Shown here: positions 44,081-52,637 of the stretch, piece after piece
How positions within the stretch are numbered: the stretch's first letter is position 1
Layout of the letters: each line of letters starts with the position of its first letter
Assembly: GCA_016874135.1 (NCBI GenBank)
Contig: VGVE01000004.1
Coordinates: forward strand, 16,862 to 80,861
DNA: 64,000 bases
Origin: Gammaproteobacteria bacterium
GTDB lineage: Bacteria; Pseudomonadota; Gammaproteobacteria; Pseudomonadales; Azotimanducaceae
Reading direction: 5' to 3'
Translations under genes and position numbers: made by a program
The notes under the pieces: generated by a model
What the model saw: only the letters and a program-made list of their open reading frames with translations
Told to the model about the DNA's origin: nothing
Database searches by the model: none

Positions 44081-44542
44081 TTACTGCACCGGCACAGTCG
44101 CAGGAGCACCTTGCTTCTTGACGAAGAACACGAGCAGCTTAGCCGGTTTCGTATCACTCGCGTTGGCACTGACCGCATGCACATCATCCGGCGTTTCGTA
44201 GAACGTTTGTCCGGCTGTCAGCGTCTGCTTTTCGCCGCCATCCACTTGCATCTCCACAGTACCGTCGAGCACATAAACGAACGTATGCGCGTCGTGGCGG
44301 TGACGTGAACCCTTCTCTCCGGGTGGCAGATCGACCACCACCATCAGCGCCTCCTGATTCGTAAGCTCGCCGAGGGGTTTGTTCAGAAGGGGTGTGACTA
44401 CGGTGGCGGGCGCATTCGATCCGCCGGCAGGCCGCTGCAAAGAATCACCTTCGTGCGCGTGGCAGAAAACGGCGAAGAGCCCCGGAAAGAGGGAAAGAAA
44501 AAAAGGAAGAACAACGAACTTCCTCAGCTGTTTCGTCTGCAT
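44081..44542 (-). CDS. Exported cupin-domain protein
   Basis: A 153-residue protein. The signal peptide is VVLPFFLSLFPGLFAVFCHA, and a single small cupin barrel follows. GSRHRHDAHTFVYVLDGTVEMQVDGGEKQTL carries the first metal motif (HxH followed by a conserved H and Glu replacement), and FYETPDDVHAVSANAS carries the second. Such periplasmic cupins are often unassigned. The ATG at 44540-44542 begins MQTKQLRK. A short symmetric sequence lies downstream (ACGGAT-TAA-ATCCGT, 44055-44069). It lies next to the divergent TetR-RND locus, separated by about 230 bp. Confidence 0.85.
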   Translation of the reverse strand: MQTKQLRKFVVLPFFLSLFPGLFAVFCHAHEGDSLQRPAGGSNAPATVVTPLLNKPLGELTNQEALMVVVDLPPGEKGSRHRHDAHTFVYVLDGTVEMQVDGGEKQTLTAGQTFYETPDDVHAVSANASDTKPAKLLVFFVKKQGAPATVPVQ

Positions 44543-44772
44543 TCGGTGGCTCCATCAATTCTGGGTGGAATAAACCGCTACCACCTTCGCAGCACAGAAC
44601 ACCCGCAAGCAAGAAGAGAGGGGGCAAGAAGAGAGCGCCACCCGGCTGTCCCAGTCCAAGCTCGCGGACACACCTTGCAATTAGTCAGCTTTCCTTATCA
44701 ACTAACCCCGTCTCGGCCTTCATCCCCTCCACCCCACCTGTGATCCAGTTCTCACTTGTTACCATTTTGCCA

Positions 44773-44792
44773 ATTCAAGCGCTTGCTTGAAT
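44773..44792. promoter_or_regulatory. Candidate TetR operator (palindrome)
   Basis: ATTCAAGC (44773-44780) and its exact complement GCTTGAAT (44785-44792) flank GCTT. The palindrome lies 64 bp before the regulator start codon and its AAGCGCTT core is itself symmetric. A TetR dimer autoregulating its own operon would bind such a site. Confidence 0.6.
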
Positions 44793-44856
44793 CAGGCGCT
44801 TGACTAAACTGGGGGCAAAAACCAGACCTCCCGCCGATGAACCGGACCCGCTGACC

Positions 44857-45531
44857 ATGACCGAGATGCCCCAACCCCTCCCGACCTGGCGAAACGACGG
44901 CGACGCCCGCGACCGCCTGATCGCCGCTGCCGCGGAAATTTTTGCCGACAAGGGTTATGACCAGGCCTCCACCCGCGAGATCTGCCGGGTGGCCGGTGTC
45001 AACGTCGCCTCGATCCACTACTACTTCGGCGACAAGGCATCGCTCTACCGGGAAGTGTTCCGGTTGCCGGAAAACGTCATGCGCATGCCGGGTGAACTGC
45101 TCGATGTTTCAGTTCCGGTGCGCACCGCGATCAACGCCTGGTATCGCCACCTGCTCGGTCTTGCACGTTCGAGCGAGGAGATGAACCGCATCCGGCTGCT
45201 CTTCCTGCGGGAGCAAATCCAGCCTTCAGGCCTCGTCGACAGCAGCCGCAGCGAACTGCTCAAGCCTTATCACCAGCACATGACCACCTTTCTCTGCCGC
45301 AGCCTTGATATTGACCGCGCCGATGTGGACCTGCACTTCCTGGCCTGCAACCTCGCCGGGCTGGCCATGGTGCTGCTCATCGAACGTGCGGCCATCCAGC
45401 GCCTCGCGCCGGGAATGCTCGATACCAATGAACAACTGAATCACACCGCGGACCGGCTGACCGATACCGCGATGATCCTGATCGACCACGAACGGGCACG
45501 ACGCGGATCGAACCGGACGACGGAGCAGTAA
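44857..45531 (+). CDS. TetR/AcrR-family regulator of the adjacent RND pump
   Basis: A 224-residue regulator (243 if the upstream TTG is used). The N-terminal HTH is typical: RDRLIAAAAEIFADKGYDQASTREICRVAGVNVASIHYYFGDKASLYREVF. The C-terminal ligand domain is helical (NRIRLLFLREQIQPSGLVDSS, VDLHFLACNLAGLAMVLLIERAAIQRLAPGM) and resembles the CerR-like group. The ATG at 44857-44859 is preferred because the TTG (44800) has no binding site and lies close to the operator. It precedes the RND adaptor by 21 bp, and the palindrome upstream suggests autorepression of the entire operon. Confidence 0.9.
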   Translation: MTEMPQPLPTWRNDGDARDRLIAAAAEIFADKGYDQASTREICRVAGVNVASIHYYFGDKASLYREVFRLPENVMRMPGELLDVSVPVRTAINAWYRHLLGLARSSEEMNRIRLLFLREQIQPSGLVDSSRSELLKPYHQHMTTFLCRSLDIDRADVDLHFLACNLAGLAMVLLIERAAIQRLAPGMLDTNEQLNHTADRLTDTAMILIDHERARRGSNRTTEQ

Positions 45532-45552
45532 GCCACGGAGGTTTGATATTCC

Positions 45553-46908
45553 ATGACCACACGACCTTCAGAAATACAGCGCCCCCGAACACCTTTGTTG
45601 GCGAGTGCTCAGCGTGACGATCGCCCCTCCCTAGACGTGGTGACGGGTGGTCCGGAACCTGACGATTACACCGACGATACGTTGGGATCCGATTCGGTGC
45701 TTTCACACCAAACGCCTGCTCGGTCCTCGCGAAAGTTCTATTGGTTGTTGGCAGCCGTGTTGGTCGCAGGTGCCGCCGGCATCTGGTTCATGCGCGACAC
45801 CCCACCCGCTTCCGCACCTGCTCTGGCCGGCGATACCGCTATTCAGACGGCCAACCCGGCCATCGCCACCGCCTCATCCGGCGCCGTGGCAGCGCTCACT
45901 GTTTCCCTGATCGCTCCCACACCCATCAACTGGAACGAAAGCATCGTTGCCAGCGGGGCCATTGCCGCCTGGCAGGAAGCGGTGGTCAGCGCCGAAGTCA
46001 GCGGTCTTCGCATCAGCGAAGTCGCGGTCGATGTCGGTGATGAAGTCAATCAGGGTGATGTACTCGTCCGGTTTGACGCTGCCACGATGCACGCCGCCGT
46101 CGCCCAACAACGCGCCATGGTGGATGAAGCCCGGGCACGTCTCGAAGAAGCCGCAACACTCGCCAGACGCGCGCAGCAGTTGCGCCAAAGCGCCGCGATC
46201 AGCGAACAGGATCTGATCCAGTCGGTCTCCCGCGCACAGGCCGCGCAAGCGGCGCTGCAGTCGGCACAGGCGCGCCTGCAGGCCAGTGAGCTCAATCTGC
46301 GTTTCACCACCGTCACAGCGCCGGACAACGGCGTCATTTCTGCGCGCAGTGCGATGCTCGGCGCTGTTACCGGTCCGGGTGTGGAACTCTTTCGGTTGGT
46401 ACGGCAGAACCGCCTTGAGTGGCGCGCGGAAGTGACCGGCGCACAGCTTCTGCGAGTGACGCCCGGCCAAAAAGCCGAACTCACCTTGCCCGATGGCAGC
46501 AAGGCCATCGGCACAGTACGCCAGGTGGCTCCGGTGCTTGATGCCAAGTCCCGTACGGGCATCGTCTATGTGAAGCTCGACCGCCATGCCTCCCCCGCCG
46601 CTCGTGCGGGCATGTTCGCGAGCGGCACACTGGTGTCCGGCGAACGTGCCGGCTTTGCTCTACCTGCATCCGCCGTGGTACTGCGTGACGGACATGAAAT
46701 GGTGTTCAGGCTGAGGGGAGACAACCGGGTTGAGGGGCGCAAGATCGAAACCGGCCGCCGGCAGGGCGCCATGGTTGAAGTGATTTCCGGCATGGACTCA
46801 ACGGAAAGGGTCGTTGGCAGCGGTGCCGCCTTCCTCAACACCGGTGATCCGGTGCGTGTGGTTGACGCTCCTGTTTCAACAACCTCTGACCTGGCAGCCC
46901 AGTCATGA
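45553..46908 (+). CDS. RND efflux periplasmic adaptor subunit
   Basis: A 451-residue membrane fusion protein. It has an unusually long cytoplasmic N-terminus (about 58 residues, acidic and proline-rich) before the anchor FYWLLAAVLVAGAAGIWFM. The lipoyl-type half-motifs are WQEAVVSAEVSGLRISEVAVDVGDEVNQGDVLVRFD and LNLRFTTVTAPDNGVISARS. Between them is a coiled-coil hairpin (RARLEEAATLARRAQQLRQSAAISEQDLIQSVSRAQAAQAAL). The beta-barrel region includes VTPGQKAELTLPDGSKAIGTVRQV. It bridges the inner-membrane pump and an outer-membrane channel; no TolC homologue is encoded nearby. It overlaps the pump gene by four bases (ATGA). Confidence 0.94.
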   Translation: MTTRPSEIQRPRTPLLASAQRDDRPSLDVVTGGPEPDDYTDDTLGSDSVLSHQTPARSSRKFYWLLAAVLVAGAAGIWFMRDTPPASAPALAGDTAIQTANPAIATASSGAVAALTVSLIAPTPINWNESIVASGAIAAWQEAVVSAEVSGLRISEVAVDVGDEVNQGDVLVRFDAATMHAAVAQQRAMVDEARARLEEAATLARRAQQLRQSAAISEQDLIQSVSRAQAAQAALQSAQARLQASELNLRFTTVTAPDNGVISARSAMLGAVTGPGVELFRLVRQNRLEWRAEVTGAQLLRVTPGQKAELTLPDGSKAIGTVRQVAPVLDAKSRTGIVYVKLDRHASPAARAGMFASGTLVSGERAGFALPASAVVLRDGHEMVFRLRGDNRVEGRKIETGRRQGAMVEVISGMDSTERVVGSGAAFLNTGDPVRVVDAPVSTTSDLAAQS

Positions 46909-49900
46909 ACTTTGCCACCTGGGCGATCCGCCAGCCCATACCGCCTGTAGTCCTTTTCCTGCTGGCCACGTTCGCCGGTCTCTACGGCTTCTCGCACATC
47001 AAGATCGCCGACATGCCGGACATGGAACTGCCGATGGTGATCATCAATGCCGGCATGCCCGGCGCGTCACCCTCGCAACTCGAAACCGAAGTCACGCGCA
47101 AGATCGAAAACGCCGTGGCATCCATCGACGGCATCGACGAAATCAATTCCACCGTTTCAGAAGGCATGTCGACGACGATGATCCAGTTCAAGCTGGAAAA
47201 AAACGTCTTCGAAGCCCTGAATGACGTCCGCGCCCAGGTCTCGAACCTCCGTCAAAACCTGCCGCCGGACCTCGAAGAACCGATCGTTTCCAAGGTGAAC
47301 TCATCGTCCATGCCGATCCAGACCATCAGCGTCTACTCGTCGAGCATGGATGAAGAGGCGCTGTCCTGGTGGGTGGATAACACTGTATCCCGCAAGCTGA
47401 CCGGTGTTCCCGGCGTGGCTGCAGTCAACCGCCAAGGCGGGGTCACCCGTGAAGTCCGCGTCGAGCTCGATCCGGTGCAGCTCGCTGCCCTGAATGTTTC
47501 CGCAGCGGATGTTTCCCGTCAGCTGCGACGTTCCCAGCAGCAGTTGTCCGGCGGGCGTGCGGAGATCGGTGATGCGCGCCAGTCGCTGCGTACCATCGCC
47601 ACCGCAGCCAGTGCCGAAGATCTCGGCGCCATGGACATCGTGCTGCCCGGTGGACGGCACCTGCGCCTCGACCAGATCGCCAGGATCCATGACACCGTGG
47701 CGGACCGTTCCCAGCTGTCCCTGCTCGACGGCAAACCCGTGGTTGCCTTCTCCATCCAGCGCACCAAGGAAGCGAGTGCGATTGATGTGGCGGAGGCGGT
47801 GACGATCGCACTCGACGAACTGCGCGCCCAGAACCCGATGGTGGAATACCGGGTCGTCAACGACTTCGTCAAACGCATCGAACACGAGTATGAGGCGTCG
47901 ATGCTCATGGTCATCGAGGGCAGCATTCTCGCTCTCATCGTCGTTTTCATCTTCCTGCGTGATTGGCGGGCAACCCTCGTTTCCTCGATCTCTCTGCCGT
48001 TGTCCATCATCCCGACCTTCGCGTTCATGTACCTGATGGACTTTTCGCTCAACACGCTCACGCTGCTGGCCTTGTCTCTGGTCATCGGGCTTCTCGTCGA
48101 CGACACCATCGTCGAGGTGGAGAACATCGTCAGGCACCTGCGCGCAGGCAAATCCCCCATGCGGGCGGCGATCGACGCTGCTGTTGAAATCGGACTCGCC
48201 GTGGTCGCCACAACGATGACCCTCGTTGCGGTGTTCTTGCCAACGGCGTTCATGAGCGGCATTCCCGGCATGTTCTTCAAACAGTTCGGCTGGACGGCGG
48301 TGCTCGCCGTGCTCGCTTCACTCGCGGTCGCGCGCCTCATCACACCGATGATCTGTTCGCGATTGCTCAAGGCGCACAGCGGCCCGCCGGAACAGGGTCG
48401 TATCCTGCAGAAGTACCTGCGTATGGCGCACTGGTCCCTGCTGCATCCGAAAACCGTTGTCGTTGGAGCGACAACCTTCTTCGTGCTCTCCGTGCTGGGC
48501 CTCGGCATGCTACCGCAGTCGTTTGTGCCGCCCCAGGATTCCGGGCGCACACGAATCAGCGTAGAACTCACGCCCGGGAGCACACTCGAAGAAACGCTCG
48601 CGGTTTCGGAGCGTGTACGCGAACTCGTGATTCAGGTTGCGGAAGTCCGTTCGGTGTTCACCTCCATCGGCGCCGGAAGCTCCGTCAGCTTTTCCAGCGG
48701 CGGCGGCAGTTCGGCAATCGGCGCTGCAGATCTGCGCAAGGCCACGCTCACCGTCGAACTGGCGCCTGCGGCAGAGCGCAGCCGTAAGCAACAGGAAGTA
48801 GAAGCCGAGTTCCGCGAGATCCTCAAGAGCATGCCCGGCGCCCGATTCACCATCGGTTTCGGTTACACCGGCGAGAAGCTGCAACTCAATATCACGGGTG
48901 ATGATTCACATGCGCTGTCGGTGGCATCGGAACAGGTGATGGCGGAGCTGCGCAAGATCGGTGGTATCGGCAACGTCACTTCATCTGCAAGCCTGCTCCG
49001 TCCCGAAATCATCATCCGCCCGGACTTCGCTGCCGCAGCCGAACTCGGCGTCAACGCCGCGTCGATCGGCGAAACCGTGCAGGTGGCTACCGCAGGCGAC
49101 TACACCGCAGCACTCGCCAAACTGAATCTGCCCGAACGGCAGGTCGATATCCGTGTGCAACTGCCGTTCGATTCACGCAAGGATCTCGAGCCTATCCGCC
49201 AGCTGCGTGTACCCGGCAACAACGGGCTCGTCCCATTGTCAGCCGTCGCGGATGTATCCATCGGCTCCGGTCCCGCGCAGATCACCCGCTACGAACGCGC
49301 GCGCAACATCCAGATCGATGCGGAACTCGGCAAGCTGCAACTCGGTGATCTGTCGAAGATGGTGGATGCACTTCCGGTTCTGCAGCGTTTACCCGCCGGA
49401 GTCCGCAAAGTCGACGTCGGTGATGCAGAGCGCATGAAGGAAATGATGGGCGCGTTTGGTCTCGCCATGATCACGGGCATCATGTGTGTGTTCATGGTGC
49501 TGGTGCTCTTGTTCAAGGACTTCATGCAACCCGTGACAATTCTTGCCGCCCTGCCGCTATCCATTGGCGGCGCCGTCATCGCACTGCTGATTGCCAATCA
49601 ACCATTTTCCATGCCGGCGGTGATCGGCGTGGTGATGCTGATGGGCATCACCACCAAGAATTCGATCCTGCTGGTGGAATACGCGGTGGTCGCAATGCGC
49701 GATCGCGGGCTCAGTCTTCACGATGCGATGCTCGATGCCTGTGGCAAAAGAGCACGGCCGATCGTCATGACAACACTGGCCATGGCGGCCGGCATGATGC
49801 CTGTAGCGCTCGGGCTCGATGCAGATACCAGTTTCCGTTCGCCCCTTGGCATCGTCGTTATTGGCGGATTGATCACCTCAACCGGGCTCAGTCTGATCGT

Positions 49901-50033
49901 GGTGCCGGTGGTTTTTGAATACGTCGTCCGACTCGAGAAAGTGTTGCGGCGCTGGCTCCGCATTCCGGACCGGAAGGCGTATCCGGAACTGGACGAACCC
50001 ATGCCAGGCGGTACCCCTGCAAGCGCAGGATGA
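46905..50033 (+). CDS. RND efflux transporter permease subunit
   Basis: A 1042-residue inner-membrane proton-drug antiporter with twelve predicted helices arranged as two repeats, each with a large periplasmic loop. The N-terminus is typical (FATWAIRQPIPPVVLFLLATFAGLYG). TM4 contains the proton-relay acids (SLVIGLLVDDTIVEVENIVRHL, with DD), and TM10 the matching MGITTKNSILLVEYAV, with Lys. SILALIVVFIFLRDWRATLVSSISLPLSIIP and SLIVVPVVFEYVVRL mark the conserved ends. The family is HAE/HME-like; export of organic compounds is more likely than metals because the metal-binding Met triad is not obvious. It overlaps the adaptor gene and is followed by tRNA-Arg. Confidence 0.95.
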   Translation: MNFATWAIRQPIPPVVLFLLATFAGLYGFSHIKIADMPDMELPMVIINAGMPGASPSQLETEVTRKIENAVASIDGIDEINSTVSEGMSTTMIQFKLEKNVFEALNDVRAQVSNLRQNLPPDLEEPIVSKVNSSSMPIQTISVYSSSMDEEALSWWVDNTVSRKLTGVPGVAAVNRQGGVTREVRVELDPVQLAALNVSAADVSRQLRRSQQQLSGGRAEIGDARQSLRTIATAASAEDLGAMDIVLPGGRHLRLDQIARIHDTVADRSQLSLLDGKPVVAFSIQRTKEASAIDVAEAVTIALDELRAQNPMVEYRVVNDFVKRIEHEYEASMLMVIEGSILALIVVFIFLRDWRATLVSSISLPLSIIPTFAFMYLMDFSLNTLTLLALSLVIGLLVDDTIVEVENIVRHLRAGKSPMRAAIDAAVEIGLAVVATTMTLVAVFLPTAFMSGIPGMFFKQFGWTAVLAVLASLAVARLITPMICSRLLKAHSGPPEQGRILQKYLRMAHWSLLHPKTVVVGATTFFVLSVLGLGMLPQSFVPPQDSGRTRISVELTPGSTLEETLAVSERVRELVIQVAEVRSVFTSIGAGSSVSFSSGGGSSAIGAADLRKATLTVELAPAAERSRKQQEVEAEFREILKSMPGARFTIGFGYTGEKLQLNITGDDSHALSVASEQVMAELRKIGGIGNVTSSASLLRPEIIIRPDFAAAAELGVNAASIGETVQVATAGDYTAALAKLNLPERQVDIRVQLPFDSRKDLEPIRQLRVPGNNGLVPLSAVADVSIGSGPAQITRYERARNIQIDAELGKLQLGDLSKMVDALPVLQRLPAGVRKVDVGDAERMKEMMGAFGLAMITGIMCVFMVLVLLFKDFMQPVTILAALPLSIGGAVIALLIANQPFSMPAVIGVVMLMGITTKNSILLVEYAVVAMRDRGLSLHDAMLDACGKRARPIVMTTLAMAAGMMPVALGLDADTSFRSPLGIVVIGGLITSTGLSLIVVPVVFEYVVRLEKVLRRWLRIPDRKAYPELDEPMPGGTPASAG

Positions 50034-50056
50034 CGGCTGGATCAAGACAGGTGAAA

Positions 50057-50133
50057 TGGCGCGCCCAAAGGGACTCGAACCCCTAACCCCCAGGTTCGAA
50101 GCCTGGTGCTCTATCCAATTGAGCTATGGGCGC
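50057..50133 (-). tRNA. tRNA-Arg (TCG anticodon)
   Basis: The minus strand folds as a tRNA: acceptor GCGCCCA with TGGGCGC, discriminator G and encoded CCA (50057-50059), D arm AGCTCAATTGGATAGAGC, anticodon stem CCAGG/CCTGG with loop CTTCGAA (anticodon TCG), and T arm GGGGTTCGAGTCCC. It would read CGA codons. It sits immediately after the RND pump on the opposite strand and next to a gene remnant. Confidence 0.95.
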
Positions 50134-50241
50134 GTGATAGTGTGTGGAATCCGGCGGGCAGTCTGCCGAAGTCGGAGCACCCCGGCAACATTCTGATCCG
50201 GGTTCTACGCATCCAGCCCGTGGCGATCACCTGCACCACGT

Positions 50242-50367
50242 TCAGTATCGCGACACCACGTCGCGGTACATGGGTGCAAGCATGCCGAGCAGTTCATTGC
50301 GCGCCGCCACCGGTGTACCGGTGCTCTCCATCGCCTGCATCAGATCCGCGACGACTACATTGAACAT
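50242..50367 (-). pseudogene. C-terminal fragment of a group-1 truncated hemoglobin
   Basis: The minus strand encodes FNVVVADLMQAMESTGTPVAARNELLGMLAPMYRDVVSRY followed by TGA. It matches the last two helices of TrHb1 proteins, where the pattern is VxDLxxAMxxxGIPxxAxNxLLxxLAPMxRDVV. The proximal and distal heme residues and the first two-thirds of the domain are missing upstream, where the frame is unrelated. At 41 codons it is too short to bind heme. It lies 100 bp from tRNA-Arg, a position favoured by integration events. Confidence 0.65.
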
Positions 50368-50369
50368 CG

Positions 50370-51028
50370 CCTATCAGATCGAGTTACATGAGAACTTCGA
50401 GTTCAAGGCTGTCGATCTTGATCGGGAGCGTGTCGTGCGAAAAGCGGTGTCTGTTGAGCGTGTGATCATGCCTGCTGAAGTGGTTCGACAATAGTTTTGG
50501 TCGTCTCCAACCGGAAATCGACAGCAAGCATAACGCGATGCGCGTCTCTGATTCTCTCAAAGCGACGTGCAGCACGAAGCCCGAGTGGGTGACCTCGTTA
50601 AACCAGCTACCGGAGCTCCTCGCGGCTGTGCGTAGTCGTTGGACGCTCACCATCGGCGACCTGTTTACGTCTGGCCACTGCTCCTAGGCGGCAACGGTTC
50701 TCCGGGCGGACGGCTCTTCTGCAGTTCTAAAGCTGGGGTTGCCGCATATGGAAGCTGATCAGCAAATCGAGGCGCTTCAGTTCTTGCAGGGCGACACCAC
50801 CGTGAGGCTATTGGACGCCGATAAAGAACTGAACGCCCTGTTACTGGAGCGATGTGAGCCTGGTCCAAGCCCCAAGACCGGATACTCAGCATCGCCCGAC
50901 AAATCGCATCCTAAGGGTGAAACTGTTACTTCTCATCCTCGTCGGGCATCGCTTCGGTTGTACTCCTGACGCCAAACACGACTAGTTGAAGTGGCGCATC
51001 AACGTCGTGTTTCTTCAACCGCGCCCAC
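50370..51028. other. Intergenic region with no supported gene
   Basis: Several short open frames occur on both strands, but none shows recognisable domains, a good ribosome binding site or codon use like the neighbours. No integrase, attachment-site duplication of the tRNA 3' end or long repeat was spotted here. Confidence 0.55.
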
Positions 51029-51769
51029 TCAATTGGTCCACCCGCCGTCGATCACATGAATGGTGCCCGTAGTGAAGCTTGATTCCTGGCTGGCGAGATA
51101 CACCGCGAGCGCCGCAACCTCGTCCGCACTGCCAAGCCGCCCCATGGGTTGACGCGCGATGAACGCGGCTCGTGCTGCGACGGGATCGTCGAAAGCGCCG
51201 ATACGGTCCTCGAGCGACGGCGTCGCCACGGTGCCCGGGCAAATTGCGTTGCAGCGGATGCCCTGACCGACGAAGTCCGTGGCCACTGACTTGGTCAACC
51301 CGATCACGGCGGCCTTCGTCGTTCCGTAAATAAATCGGTTGGGAACGCCTGACACCGACGACGCCACCGATGACATGTTGATGATCGAGCCTTTGGCGCG
51401 CGCGAGCATCGCCGGCAGGCAAGCGCGGATGGTGTGGACCATGGAGTGAACGTTGAGTTCGAAGGCGAACGCCCAGTCTTCCTGCCTGCATTCGAGAATG
51501 GTGCCGTGGTGTACGAAGCCCGCGCAGTTGAACAGCACGTCGATCTCCGGGTGCGCACTTGCGAACTCAGTGACTGCGGCGCCATCGGTTGTATCCAGCC
51601 GCGTCACGGTGATCCCGGGTGTTTCAGTGAGTGAGGCGAGCCCGGCTACGTTGATGTCAGTCGCGAGCACACGAGCGCCTTCGCGCGCGAATCCGAGCGC
51701 TGTGGCGCGCCCGATGCCCTGTGCCGCTGCGGTCACCAGCGCTGTGCTGCCATGCAGTCGTCCCGTCAT
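51029..51769 (-). CDS. SDR oxidoreductase, probable 2-keto-3-deoxy-L-fuconate dehydrogenase-type
   Basis: A 246-residue short-chain dehydrogenase. TAAAQGIGRATALGFAREGARVLATDIN is the coenzyme-binding start (the acidic TD end of beta-2 favours NAD). VLFNCAGFVHHGTIL, MSSVASSVSGVPNRFIYGTTKAAVIG (Ser, Tyr and Lys of the active site) and RCNAICPGTVATPSL complete the fold. TAAAQGIG closely resembles the BDH2/DHRS6-like group that includes 2-keto-3-deoxy-L-fuconate dehydrogenase. The start is MTGRLHG (51767-51769); an extension to 52141 would overlap the lactonase gene. It is the last gene of a three-gene sugar-acid unit. Confidence 0.85.
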   Translation of the reverse strand: MTGRLHGSTALVTAAAQGIGRATALGFAREGARVLATDINVAGLASLTETPGITVTRLDTTDGAAVTEFASAHPEIDVLFNCAGFVHHGTILECRQEDWAFAFELNVHSMVHTIRACLPAMLARAKGSIINMSSVASSVSGVPNRFIYGTTKAAVIGLTKSVATDFVGQGIRCNAICPGTVATPSLEDRIGAFDDPVAARAAFIARQPMGRLGSADEVAALAVYLASQESSFTTGTIHVIDGGWTN

Positions 51770-51803
51770 CTCATCCACCCCACTTGTACGAACCCACAGG
51801 CAA

Positions 51804-52637
51804 TCACTCGATCCGGTAGAAACGGGCAGCGGTGCCGCCGCGCACAGCAGCCAGCTCATTGGGTTGCAATGAACCAAGCACCGTATCGGCGAGTGCTGAC
51901 CAGCCCGCATAGTCGCCCGCCAGATTGAGCACCGGCCAATCACTGCCCCAGAGCGTTCTGGTTGGGCCAAACACTTGGAGAATGTGCCTGGCGTACGGCT
52001 GGATATCAGCAGCAATCCAGCCAGCCGCAGCCTCGGTGACCAGCCCCGAGAGTTTGCAGTACGCCTGGGTCTCAGCACCGATTGTCGCCAGAGCTTTCGA
52101 CCACGCAGCGAACCCACCGCCAGCGATGTCGGGCTTGGCACCGTGATCGATCACCACACGCAGCGCCGGGTGCCTGTTCATCAGTTCGCGCAGGGGAGCC
52201 AGATGCACCGGGCGTACTAGCGCATCGAAGGTGAGATCAAGTTCGATCAGTGCGTTGAATGCCGCCGTGAGCGCAGGATCGAGTACCCAGCGCGGATCCG
52301 GCAGATCCTGCAGCATTGGGCGCACACCGCGAAAGCGCGGATGGCGTGCCAGCGTACTCAGCCGCTGGCGTGCGTCCGGTCGAGTCATATCCACCCATCC
52401 GACCACGGCGCCGATGAACGGCTGCTTGTCCGCCAGTTCCAGCAGAAAGTCGGTTTCAGCATCCGTGGGGGCAGCCTGCACGAGGACTGTCCGTGTGATA
52501 CCGGCGGCGTGAAGCAGCGGCGCGAGGTCTGCGGGCTCGAAATCGCGGTAGAGCGGAGCGAGTTCTGGCGTCAACCACGCGTAGTCACCCCGCTCTAGCC
52601 GCCAGCAGTGCTGGTGGGCGTCGATGCGCAGCGTCAT
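51804..52637 (-). CDS. Amidohydrolase-family lactonase (L-fucono-1,5-lactonase-like)
   Basis: A 277-residue TIM-barrel protein. [29 protein letters not shown] is the typical start of fuconolactonases and related amidohydrolase-2 sugar lactonases, with HxH metal ligands in [23 protein letters not shown] and [30 protein letters not shown] follow, and [18 protein letters not shown] supplies the late Asp. It should open the lactone made from L-fucose or a related 6-deoxy sugar. Its stop is 34 bp before the SDR start, and it overlaps the upstream dehydratase gene by four bases. Confidence 0.88.
   Translation of the reverse strand: MTLRIDAHQHCWRLERGDYAWLTPELAPLYRDFEPADLAPLLHAAGITRTVLVQAAPTDAETDFLLELADKQPFIGAVVGWVDMTRPDARQRLSTLARHPRFRGVRPMLQDLPDPRWVLDPALTAAFNALIELDLTFDALVRPVHLAPLRELMNRHPALRVVIDHGAKPDIAGGGFAAWSKALATIGAETQAYCKLSGLVTEAAAGWIAADIQPYARHILQVFGPTRTLWGSDWPVLNLAGDYAGWSALADTVLGSLQPNELAAVRGGTAARFYRIE

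Noticed and set aside
47519..48583. A 354-codon frame antisense to the RND pump.
   Set aside because: Rich in Ser, Arg and Thr with no domain match; an antisense artefact of GC-rich coding DNA.
51770..52141. A 124-residue N-terminal extension of the SDR at 51029.
   Set aside because: It lies over the lactonase coding region and is low-complexity Arg/Ser/Pro sequence typical of a shadow frame.
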